The translations under genes and the position numbers were made by a program. Shown here in pieces: positions 25,809 through 33,197 of a DNA stretch of 42,801 nt (positions are counted from its first letter, which is position 1; the number at the start of each line of letters is the position of its first letter). Location of the stretch: contig JAPOUU010000023.1 in assembly GCA_026708505.1 (NCBI GenBank), positions 1 through 42,801 of the forward strand, read 5' to 3'. The notes under the pieces were generated by a model, which was not told the origin of the DNA, did no database searches, and saw nothing but the letters and a program-made list of their open reading frames with translations. The DNA comes from Hyphomicrobiales bacterium (GTDB lineage Bacteria > Pseudomonadota > Alphaproteobacteria > JAPOUT01).

Positions 25809-26071
25809 TTACTTACGACTTTCTCGTGGGATTTAAGTGCTTTGGTCAGGGCTTTATTGAACCGAATCGGCTTCTCCAATGCATCAAAAAAAGCCTTCGA
25901 ATCCCGGGCATTCAGCGTCATGACCTCATGCTCGTGAATGGTTCTCTCTGCACGCTCCAAGGCGCTTACAAGTACGAATTGGCTGACTTTTTTACCCTCG
26001 AAGCTCGCCGCACGCTCAATCTTGTGCTTGGCATCAGCTTGCAGTCGCAAATTGATACGTTCCTTTTTCAT
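25805..26071 (-). CDS. TacA-like (DUF1778) antitoxin
   Basis: 88 residues. MKKERINLRLQADAKHKIERAA is the ribbon-helix-helix start of DUF1778 antitoxins, followed by GKKVSQFVLVSALERAERTI and the C-terminal MTLNARDSKAFFDALEKP, a conserved toxin-neutralising segment in this family. Antitoxins of this type bind their own promoter and block a GNAT acetyltransferase that modifies charged tRNA. The partner toxin, which should follow with a four-base overlap, survives only as a short frameshifted remnant, so this is an orphan antitoxin. The start is fixed by the domain; longer in-frame starts upstream are not credible. Confidence 0.82.
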   Translation of the reverse strand: MKKERINLRLQADAKHKIERAASFEGKKVSQFVLVSALERAERTIHEHEVMTLNARDSKAFFDALEKPIRFNKALTKALKSHEKVVSK

Positions 26072-26401
26072 GCGGGCGGTAGTCCTATCGGTTTCTCTTG
26101 TTGAATGAGGCACACTATTTATATGTCGAAATGGCGCCTTTGTCCATACAGTTGGCAAAGGGAATTGAGCGGCCGTTGATTCGAAAACTCTAAAATTCTG
26201 CGCTATACGGCAGGCTTTCATCTTAAGTCCATGCGGCGGAAGCATGTTGAACAAGGGAGTTGAGTCGCAAAATGACTCAAAACCGTTGAAAGTCGGAGTA
26301 TATCGCGAAGTTTTCAAGGCTTGTGACAACAGCTGCTCAATTCCACCTATCCGCCCCGAAGAACATTCTCTCCGAAGCGACAGGCGTCAGAAACTAATTC
26401 A
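26072..26401. other. Intergenic stretch between the antitoxin and the composite element
   Basis: No gene seen. It holds a 7-bp hairpin (TTGAGTC...GACTCAA near 26263) and presumably the antitoxin promoter. Its last eight bases (26394-26401, CTAATTCA) are the left copy of the direct repeat flanking the composite element. Confidence 0.5.
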
Positions 26402-26552
26402 ATTGGATAGCTGCTTGAGTAAACACGAATCATAAAAAACCTTACGATATACGCTGGAAATGCTTTCTTTGGATGTGAGAATTCCCATATCCAAAAACCT
26501 GTCGTATAGCGTAGGATTTTAGGGGTTTTGTTTACTCAAGTAGCTATCCAAT
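26402..26552. repeat. MITE-like inverted-repeat element, copy A (151 bp)
   Basis: Terminal inverted repeats of 23 bases (ATTGGATAGCTNCTTGAGTAAAC and its complement at 26530-26552) with one mismatch. The interior is also nearly self-complementary (TTTGGAT...ATCCAAA in the centre, CTTACGATATACG against CGTATAGCGTAGG), so the whole element can fold into one long hairpin. It differs from copy B by one substitution in the left terminal repeat and one T. Confidence 0.9.
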
Positions 26553-26636
26553 ATAAGTATTGTGGCAGGGATATTAAGAACAATATAATCATAAGGTGCT
26601 TCGAATATATGCCGAATTTTGTGTTTTGTTTTCATA

Positions 26637-27758
26637 TTAATTCTTTTCTGCTCCAAATCGGAGTTCAAGATTACCATTAGTCGCGTCCCCACGATTAATA
26701 TGTCCTACAATACCTTCGTGATTATTTCCTAATATTACCGCTAATAATCTTAAATTCCTATCCTCACTTTTTATACGACCTGAAATAGAACCACTGCTTT
26801 GAGTTTTTCCATTTACAACAGGTCCTGTAAATATTTTACCCTCTATAATAATATCAGAATCAGTAAAACTACCACCTGTTATAGTTGGAGATTGTAAAAC
26901 GGGATTTTTACCGTTTTCATCATAAACTACTGTTCCAAAGTCGTAATGTTCATGTTCTAATAAGTTATCAATTTTAAGAATTTCATTTAACCCTTTAAAA
27001 GTAAAGTCAATAAGATTAAAAGATTCGCCTTTTATATTAGCCGTTAAATCACCTTTTACTTCCAAATTCTCTTTTTCAGAAAATCCAAGATATTTTCCTG
27101 TATAAGTTAAATTTGAAGTAGGAAGATATTTAGTTCTACCTTCATAATATCCAATTCTACTTCCATTTTCTTTAAGGTAGTAATCTCTTTCTAAATCAGG
27201 TTGCGTTCCAAGCCATTCATTAAACGCCAGATGTTGATATTGTTTATTATATTTTCTTAAATCTTCCGTTTGTTCTGGAGAATCAACATATCCAAATTCC
27301 TTTTGCCATTCTTTCCATCGACTATCTCTAATTTCATTAATCTGATCTCTCAAATCTTGATTTTTAGTGATAAGCCATTCTTGGTAAAGTTCCTTTATTT
27401 TAGTATATTTGGCAATTCTATTTTTTGGATTCTGGACATGAGCCGAATCCTCTTCATAACCATAATTAATTGCATCTTGAAGATCTTTAATAGCATTTTC
27501 TAATTCTGTTTTGTAATATGTTTCATTCCAAGGTGTCGGAACGTTTTTTCTTTTTTCTATTTCTTCTTGAACTCTTCTCTCTGCTCTTTCCCTCGTTTCT
27601 TCACGAGTTGGCGGTGTTGAAACATTTTCTCCAGTTGATCTAATATCACTTGCCTCCGTAAATGCAATAGGTTCAGGAATAGCACCTGAAAACCCACTAC
27701 CTCCACCACAAGCAGCCAGAGCAAACAACCCAACTAATACAATTCCCATATTTTTCAT
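26637..27758 (-). CDS. AT-rich cargo lipoprotein, function unknown (possible TbpB/Slam-type barrel at C-terminus)
   Basis: 373 residues. Lipoprotein signal peptide with lipobox LAAC (Cys at about residue 17) followed by GGGSGFSG. Residues ~45-180 are charged, rich in Glu, Lys and Arg and mostly helical, with tryptophans (WKEWQKEFGY). The C-terminal ~170 residues are strand-rich with GGSFTDSDIIIEGKIFTG and SSGSISGRI, recalling the small barrel of transferrin-binding-protein-like surface lipoproteins; a fold-level guess. The start is the ATG at 27758 with AAGGAGA 6 bases upstream. Codon and base use are far more AT-rich than any neighbour, indicating recent transfer inside the composite element. 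Confidence 0.78.
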   Translation of the reverse strand: MKNMGIVLVGLFALAACGGGSGFSGAIPEPIAFTEASDIRSTGENVSTPPTREETRERAERRVQEEIEKRKNVPTPWNETYYKTELENAIKDLQDAINYGYEEDSAHVQNPKNRIAKYTKIKELYQEWLITKNQDLRDQINEIRDSRWKEWQKEFGYVDSPEQTEDLRKYNKQYQHLAFNEWLGTQPDLERDYYLKENGSRIGYYEGRTKYLPTSNLTYTGKYLGFSEKENLEVKGDLTANIKGESFNLIDFTFKGLNEILKIDNLLEHEHYDFGTVVYDENGKNPVLQSPTITGGSFTDSDIIIEGKIFTGPVVNGKTQSSGSISGRIKSEDRNLRLLAVILGNNHEGIVGHINRGDATNGNLELRFGAEKN

Positions 27759-27777
27759 AGCATTCTCCTTGTCCCCC

Positions 27778-27806
27778 ATTATAGATTGGATAGCTACTTG
27801 AGTAAA
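27778..27806 (-). promoter_or_regulatory. Hybrid promoter of the cargo lipoprotein, -35 inside MITE copy B
   Basis: Minus strand TTTACT (27801-27806, within the terminal repeat of copy B), 17-base spacer and a perfect TATAAT (27778-27783) just outside the element. The start would fall near 27771, leaving a short leader with the AAGGAGA site before the ATG. Confidence 0.6.
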
Positions 27807-27936
27807 CACGAATCATAAAAAACCTTACGATATACGCTGGAAATGCTTTCTTTGGATGTGAGAATTCCCATATCCAAAAACCTGTCGTATAGCGTAGGAT
27901 TTTAGGGGTTTTGTTTACTCAAGTAGCTATCCAATC
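27785..27936. repeat. MITE-like inverted-repeat element, copy B (152 bp)
   Basis: Same orientation and sequence as copy A except for a perfect left terminal repeat (A for G at its twelfth base) and one extra T before AGGGGTTTTG. Terminal inverted repeats are 27785-27807 and 27914-27936. It sits immediately upstream of the cargo gene and is followed by the right CTAATTCA. Confidence 0.9.
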
Positions 27937-28050
27937 TAATTCATACCGTCTTATGGAGGGGGCCTGGAATCGCAACGGGCACGGGCTGATTGTCACCAAG
28001 CCCCATTACGCACAACACACCGAACAGATACAAGAAAAGCACCACGCCCT

Positions 28051-28064
28051 GCAAGCACGCTTGC
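28051..28064 (-). terminator. Short hairpin after autotransporter 2
   Basis: GCAAGC-AC-GCTTGC palindrome 27 bases after the autotransporter 2 stop. The same flank, with the palindrome GCAAGCGCGCTTGC, occurs after autotransporter 4 (35251-35264). It is a conserved 3' tail; terminator function is a guess as no T-run follows. Confidence 0.35.
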
Positions 28065-28090
28065 GGTTCGGGAATTTCGCGGACGGCCGT

Positions 28091-31000
28091 TTAGAATTCG
28101 TATTTGAACCCGATGCTTCCGGAATATCCCTCGACTTCCCCGCCATACTGCGTGGAGAGATCCGCGTACAAGACGTAGGCATCGTCCCACTCGTAATCAA
28201 TGCCGATACCCGCATCAAGGGAGAGATCGGCGCGCTCGGAGGTCATCGACATGCCCATAACCTCGGTCGCGACTTCCGCGGCCAGGGGCATCACAATGTT
28301 CGTGTGCCCGCGCAAACGGACATCGGCAACCGGGAAATCCTCGTGGAAAAGGCGGATGTCGCCCCACTTGCCCAGCGCAAGCATGCCGATGCGAGCGAAG
28401 AGCACACCGCCGTCATCCAGCCGGACCGGAATTCCCGTTGTCGAGGTGTACGGGTCGAAATCAACACTGCTCCACGAGATCTGCAGCGAGGGAACCAGTT
28501 CAACGTCGGGGAGGACGGGACCGTCCGGAGCGTTCTCGTCTACAGGAACGAAGGGCACGCCCTTGCCGCCCAGCACGCTTCCGAACTCAATGCTCGCCGA
28601 GAGCGAGGTGGCGTCCGGTGAAGCAAGACGCGTGCCTCCGGCGTCCAGGGTGTTTCCGAAATACGAGTATCCGATCTGTCCGTCCACGTAGAACCTGTTG
28701 AGATTGTAAGTCGTGCCCAGGCCCACCTCGAAAGTCTCGGTCTCGATTTGGACCGTCCCCGCTCCCACGGACGCATCGGTGGAAGCGCTCCCGAATTCAA
28801 TGCTTGCATCGAAGGAAGCGTCCCTCACCCATTCTTGATGGAAGAGTTTTTTCAGGGGCCCGCGCAAGCCGATTTGAAATCCCGTGCTCTCAATGTCGAA
28901 GCCGGGGCCGGACGGAGTGAACTGCTTGCTGTCCGAGTATGCCTTGACCCAGCTGTTCGTGCCGCGTTTGGCCTTCCTGTCCCGGAGTCTTTGGTAAAGC
29001 ATTTCAGGCTGCGAGAGTTCCGAAAGCACGGCCGCCAGGGCGTCGTGAATCGTGCCCGTGCCGCCGCCGGGGCCTGCCTGCCGGGGGACGAGATTCCAGA
29101 CATTGGCCCCTTCAACTTCTTCATGCTCGAGAAAGAACTGGACGGGAGAGTCCACGGTGTTGTGCGCAACGAAAGTACTTGCGCCCTGCGATGCCGTTCC
29201 TCCGACCCGGATGAAATTTCCGATGCGGACGGGCGGGCCGCCGGTGGCGACGGGCACGATGTTGACGGAAATGTCTTCCGCGGCGTTCACGCCGCCGCTT
29301 CCCGTGCTAAGCCGTGCTTGGGCGAGCACCACTCCTTCTTCTTCCATCCCGTCGGTTCCGTCGGTTCCGTCGGTTCCGTCGGTTCCATCCATTGGCTCCA
29401 TTGGTTCCATTGGTTCCATTGCTTCCGGGAATTCAACCTCGATGGTCAGGCTTGCATCGGGGCCGGCATCAAGCCCGCCGACGTCAATTCTGCCGTTCGC
29501 TCCCGAGAGGAAGAGGTCGTCGTTCAAGTCGAGGGTAACGCTTTGGGCACTCAACATGTCTCCCCTGACTTCAAGGTTTGCGCCCTGCGCGATGAAGAGC
29601 ATAGGCTCGTCTCCGGTGAATTGAAGACCCGGCACCCCGCCTCCGTCCGGGGGGTCAAGGTCAAGGACAAGAGTTCCATTGCTCACCATCAATCGATTGA
29701 AGACTTGCTCATCGCCCTGCGCTCCCGTGAGCGTCCAGGTTCCGGTTCCGGTTTTCTCCAGAGTACCGAAGCCGGTGCCGCCGGTGCCGGGGTTGCCGCC
29801 AATCCTGCCGAGGTCGAGGGTTTTGCCCTCCCTCGTTCCGGTGAGCTCGATAGTGGACGAAGCAGCCTCCACCTCGATATCCCTGTTGTCGGATGAACGG
29901 CCTTCTCCCACATCGGCACCGTCTCCCAAAACAAGCCTGACGTTTCCGCTCGAACCGCCTCGAAGAGAAATGACGGTGCCCGAAGATCCCGTAGTTGTCC
30001 TCCTGACGGTGCCGTTGACGGTCACGGTGGCATCCCCGCTGCCGAAATTGCCGACATTAATAGCGGGATTGGAGTCTGCGGTGACGGTGACACCCTCGGC
30101 TATCGTGACGGAGACGTTGCCCGTCGTGGTCGTCGATGTGTCATGTATAAAATGAACATCAATGCCGGAGCCTCCGGTTGCGGTGATGTCGGCGTTGACT
30201 GCAATAGTCGCATCGCCGCCTCCGTCATCCCGGTTGATTTGGACGCCGTGCCCGGCCGCCGTCTCGATGATTCCGTTGACGGTGACCGTCGCATCGTCGT
30301 CTCCGAACTGGTGGAGGAGGATTCCCGTTCCCTCCGATTTGATTGCCCGGTTCGTTCCTGTCATGTCTGCCCTGTCCGCTTCTCCGGCAACGGTGATATC
30401 AATAGTGCCCGTTGTCTTCGTCGCCGTTTGGACGCGGATGCCTTCTTCACCGGCGGTGGTGATGCAACTGTCGGCCGTGGTTGTGCTGTCGGCGGTGCAG
30501 CTTGTTTGAATGCGGATGGCGCCCGTTCCTTGTTGGTTAATATCAATGCCGCGGGTTTTCGCGTTGATTTCCTCCTGTGCGAGAACCCTGACTGTGACGC
30601 CCGTGATTTCCGTAGTTGCAGGTGAATCGGCGAATATGTCGTCCTCCTGCATTATGCTCGCGCTTCCCGTGTTCTCTCCCATGGCAATCTTAATGCCCGT
30701 GGCTTCCGTGCCCGACATGCTGTTGGTCGCGTTGATGTAGGCATACGACCTGACATCCGCCGTTGCCACCGCCATTGCCTCGTCCGCGTTCCCGCCGTTG
30801 TGGGTGATGGAAATACCGTCTTTTCCCGATCTAACACTATCTGCTCTCGCGGCTTGGCTGCGTTGCGCCTCGGTTTCCGCGGTGCCGACTTTCACGCTCA
30901 AATGGGTTGCCAGCGCATCCGGCGTCATTCCGCCCGTGCCCCCCTGCCCGTCCGCTTTGACTATAATGCCCTCCGACATGCCGGAAGTCACGCTTCCCGA

Positions 31001-32083
31001 AACCTCAACCCTTCCTGCCCTGCCGCCAAAATGTTTCAAGTTAATCCCCACGCCCTCTTTCGTAATTACGGTCTTGGCCGAAATTTTTGCGCTATGCTCC
31101 GTCGAGTTCGAATGCGTTGTTACGTCAATACCTGCACCGTCGCCAAAAGACTGAATGTCCCCTCCCGCTAACACCGATGTTGTGCCGGCGCCCTTATTGT
31201 AAACGCTGATACCGGTGCCGCGCGAGCGGATGGCACCGTTCGACGAGCCGTCACCCCGGATGGTTACCCGTGCGTCCTGGCCGGAGCTGTGTTCTTGGCG
31301 GATATAGATGCCTCTGCCTGCTTTCATTACAGTGGTGCTGCCTGCTCTGTCTAGCCTGAACGAGCTTTCCCTGCCTGCCCAAATATCCCCCGTCACCTCA
31401 ACGACAGCCGACCCGGCCTTGTTCTGAAAGATATAAATCCCGTCCTTCCCCACCGCATTCGCTTCGTTGGCTCCCGACGCACCTATGTTGCCGGTGATGG
31501 TGACGGTTGTATCCGCTGTATGGGAAGCGTGTTCACTCCTAACCTGCACACCGCTACCCTTCGCCGATTGCAGATTGGCGATTGCATCAATGTCTATGTC
31601 CCCATTGCCTTTATGGTCAATAAAAATGGCATCGCCGTTAAGAGTGGCCAAGCCTGATGCCGGTGCGTTGTCGTCTCCTCCGGCTGTAATATCGCCCGTG
31701 CCGGTAAGCTCGATGGTCACAGTTCCCGAATTGGCGTTTCCGGTGATAAGAAACCCGGCATCCCTGAGGACATTCAAACCGAAAGGCATGCCGTTGTCCT
31801 TGAAGCTTATGCTGGTCGCTTTGTTCTGCTGGCCGTCCATCGAGAGGACGACGGCACCATCGGCCATTTGCCTGCCGCGGCGGTCGGTGCCTGGCACACC
31901 CGCACAAACCCGCTCCACATCGGGTTTAGTTTCAGTATCGCAACTCCCCGCCTTTGCCGGCGAAGCCGTTGCCAGCAGGGCGCCCAGCGCGAGCATGGAC
32001 GCGCCGGCGAGAAACGGCGCGAAACTTATAATTCCGCGATTGGTCTTGCGAAGGCGCCCCCCTTGTACAAGCGTATTCTCCAT
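28091..32083 (-). CDS. Autotransporter 2 (type Va), large beta-helical passenger
   Basis: 1,330 residues. The shared signal block (GGRLRKTNRGIISFAPF, cleavage near AKAG) is followed by a Cys-x11-Cys loop. The passenger (~60-900) is built of short V/I-T-G-N strands with many GDI/GSV turns. LEKTGTGTWTLTGAQGD marks the autochaperone-like section. A linker rich in EPM and DGT triplets, encoded by 9-bp tandem repeats, precedes the beta-barrel (last ~300 residues), ending IGFKYEF. The ATG at 32083 is chosen because the conserved MENTLVQGGRLRK begins there; AAAGAG lies about 8 bases before it. It is a full-length paralogue of autotransporter 4. A small coiled-coil ORF lies upstream. Confidence 0.88.
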   Translation of the reverse strand: MENTLVQGGRLRKTNRGIISFAPFLAGASMLALGALLATASPAKAGSCDTETKPDVERVCAGVPGTDRRGRQMADGAVVLSMDGQQNKATSISFKDNGMPFGLNVLRDAGFLITGNANSGTVTIELTGTGDITAGGDDNAPASGLATLNGDAIFIDHKGNGDIDIDAIANLQSAKGSGVQVRSEHASHTADTTVTITGNIGASGANEANAVGKDGIYIFQNKAGSAVVEVTGDIWAGRESSFRLDRAGSTTVMKAGRGIYIRQEHSSGQDARVTIRGDGSSNGAIRSRGTGISVYNKGAGTTSVLAGGDIQSFGDGAGIDVTTHSNSTEHSAKISAKTVITKEGVGINLKHFGGRAGRVEVSGSVTSGMSEGIIVKADGQGGTGGMTPDALATHLSVKVGTAETEAQRSQAARADSVRSGKDGISITHNGGNADEAMAVATADVRSYAYINATNSMSGTEATGIKIAMGENTGSASIMQEDDIFADSPATTEITGVTVRVLAQEEINAKTRGIDINQQGTGAIRIQTSCTADSTTTADSCITTAGEEGIRVQTATKTTGTIDITVAGEADRADMTGTNRAIKSEGTGILLHQFGDDDATVTVNGIIETAAGHGVQINRDDGGGDATIAVNADITATGGSGIDVHFIHDTSTTTTGNVSVTIAEGVTVTADSNPAINVGNFGSGDATVTVNGTVRRTTTGSSGTVISLRGGSSGNVRLVLGDGADVGEGRSSDNRDIEVEAASSTIELTGTREGKTLDLGRIGGNPGTGGTGFGTLEKTGTGTWTLTGAQGDEQVFNRLMVSNGTLVLDLDPPDGGGVPGLQFTGDEPMLFIAQGANLEVRGDMLSAQSVTLDLNDDLFLSGANGRIDVGGLDAGPDASLTIEVEFPEAMEPMEPMEPMDGTDGTDGTDGTDGMEEEGVVLAQARLSTGSGGVNAAEDISVNIVPVATGGPPVRIGNFIRVGGTASQGASTFVAHNTVDSPVQFFLEHEEVEGANVWNLVPRQAGPGGGTGTIHDALAAVLSELSQPEMLYQRLRDRKAKRGTNSWVKAYSDSKQFTPSGPGFDIESTGFQIGLRGPLKKLFHQEWVRDASFDASIEFGSASTDASVGAGTVQIETETFEVGLGTTYNLNRFYVDGQIGYSYFGNTLDAGGTRLASPDATSLSASIEFGSVLGGKGVPFVPVDENAPDGPVLPDVELVPSLQISWSSVDFDPYTSTTGIPVRLDDGGVLFARIGMLALGKWGDIRLFHEDFPVADVRLRGHTNIVMPLAAEVATEVMGMSMTSERADLSLDAGIGIDYEWDDAYVLYADLSTQYGGEVEGYSGSIGFKYEF
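29349..29421 (-). repeat. 9-bp tandem repeats in the autotransporter 2 linker
   Basis: Plus-strand GTTCCGTCG units (29349-29385) then ATTGGTTCC-type units (29390-29421). They encode GTD and EPM tripeptides. Being multiples of three, slippage would change linker length but not the frame. Autotransporter 4 has a non-repetitive Glu/Asp-rich linker at the same place. Confidence 0.8.
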
Positions 32084-32100
32084 TGTAATAACTCTTTCTA

Positions 32101-32337
32101 CTAAAGCGACAAGCCCGTAACGGCAGCGCCGGCACCGCCAACGGCCGTCCAAACTACTACCGGATTACCAGCTTCCCACCCTATATCCGTTTGAAGGTTT
32201 CTGCAATCCGTTCCAAACCCTCCGGCCACCTCTCCGCCGCCCGGTTGAAACCCATCGATGACGGATTCTCTTTCGGCTTTCATTGTCTTCACATCCGCAT
32301 CCGTCTTGATTTTCAACATTCGGCTTGATGTTGCCAT
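32101..32337 (-). CDS. Small coiled-coil/membrane ORF, degenerate copy
   Basis: 78-residue frame ending 17 bases before autotransporter 2. It contains KTMKAERESVIDGF, GGFGTDCRNLQTDIGW and a hydrophobic end VVVWTAVGGAGAAVTGL. This matches the order of parts in the intact 112-residue protein at 32,826-33,164 (KTMRAENEG, AIDRF, ELRTD, membrane helix), so it appears to be a decayed paralogue. A sister copy with the same ending lies at 34,605. The start is uncertain and translation is unproven. Confidence 0.4.
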   Translation of the reverse strand: MATSSRMLKIKTDADVKTMKAERESVIDGFQPGGGEVAGGFGTDCRNLQTDIGWEAGNPVVVWTAVGGAGAAVTGLSL

Positions 32338-32825
32338 TCGGTTGGTTTTCTTTCTATCCCGCCGCTCATGATAGCACCTTTCCCTTTTTCATTCTACAAC
32401 CGAATCATACCTCGTTTCGTATGATTTTCCGCACGGTTCACCGTCAAATCAACAGAGCATGGCCCCCGCTAAACCGAATTGTACAGCAGTTTGTTGAGCG
32501 GAACGAAACCATTGCCCGAAAGCGGTCCGCAAGCCCAACGAATCATTGAATGATTGGCTTGCCACCGGTAATGGCTCGATCAGTGCTTGGGGCAGTGTTT
32601 GGGGCAATGGAGCGATAACGATATGGACGGGAATGCGGTGTTGATCCGGCAATCGGGAAAAACAATTACCCAAGCCTTGATACCCGGCAACATGGCCGGT
32701 AATTTCCACGACAATCATGAAAAACAGTATGATTTGCCGTGTCCGCCAACGTCTCTATCGAACTCTGTGTCTAACGCCGACTCTAAAATTTCGTTCGTTA
32801 GCAAGGACGGAAAAAGTTCTCGTGC
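32338..32825. repeat. Intergenic block duplicated at 34,917-35,200
   Basis: No gene. Long stretches match the region upstream of autotransporter 3: CCTTTCCCTTTTTCATTCTAC, ATCAACAGAGCAT, and TTGCCCGAAAGCGG...AAGCCCAACG. It includes a hairpin GCAAGCC(5 nt)AATCATT-G-AATGATT-GGCTTGC at 32529-32562 that is partly lost in the other copy. Together with the small ORF it forms a cassette preceding an autotransporter. Confidence 0.7.
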
Positions 32826-33164
32826 TTATTTGAAAAATTGCAAATACGCAATGAACACGGCCATAAGAGCAACGCCAAGAGCAACCACACCTATCACCCT
32901 CATGGTAATGGAATTGATGCTTTTTTCTATGTCCGTACGAAGTTCTCCAACAGCTTTTTTATTATCCGTTCGGAGCCCTCCGATAGCCTTCACGCTTTCC
33001 GTACGAAGCTCCCCGATAGCCTTCACGCTTTCCGTACGAAGCTCCCCGATGGCTTTCTCATTGCTCAACCGAAACCTATCGATAGCGGATTCCTGTTTGG
33101 CAAGGGTTCCTTCGTTTTCAGCTCTCATAGTTTTCATGTTCGCCCCCATGTCCGTTTTCGACAT
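32826..33164 (-). CDS. Hendecad-repeat coiled-coil protein with C-terminal membrane helix
   Basis: 112 residues. About residues 35-82 are four to five 11-residue repeats (KAIGELRTESV, KAIGGLRTDNK, KAVGELRTDIE), then one hydrophobic helix (ITMRVIGVVALGVALMAVFIAYL) and a short tail. Predicted: a membrane-tethered helical coiled coil. The DNA repeats are 33 bp. It starts 33 bases after the stop of autotransporter 3 and could share its transcript. Architecture matches the protein at 21,450 and the degenerate ORFs at 32,101 and 34,605. No family recognised; DUF1640-like is possible. Confidence 0.65.
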   Translation of the reverse strand: MSKTDMGANMKTMRAENEGTLAKQESAIDRFRLSNEKAIGELRTESVKAIGELRTESVKAIGGLRTDNKKAVGELRTDIEKSINSITMRVIGVVALGVALMAVFIAYLQFFK

Positions 33165-33197
33165 TTCTTGTAGATCGAGAGTTTCGCGGACGTCCGT

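Larger units (their letters stand above)
26394..27944. mobile_element. Composite transposase-free element: two ~151-bp MITE-like ends, lipoprotein cargo, 8-bp target duplication
   Basis: Two nearly identical inverted-repeat elements (26402-26552 and 27785-27936) in direct orientation bracket an AT-rich lipoprotein gene. The octamer CTAATTCA abuts the outer left end (26394-26401) and the outer right end (27937-27944). The inner ends have unrelated neighbours (ATAAGTAT and CATTATAG), so the two small elements did not insert separately here; the 1,535-bp unit moved as one. No transposase is encoded, so it must have been mobilised in trans. An 8-bp duplication occurs in several IS families; I cannot assign one. 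Confidence 0.8.

Noticed and set aside
26402-27936. Two independent MITE insertions flanking the lipoprotein by chance
   Set aside because: Neither element has a matching octamer on both of its own sides; the only matching pair is outer left with outer right.
27911-28621. Plus-strand 236-codon frame starting inside MITE copy B
   Set aside because: The start comes from the palindromic element end and the body is antisense to the autotransporter 2 barrel.
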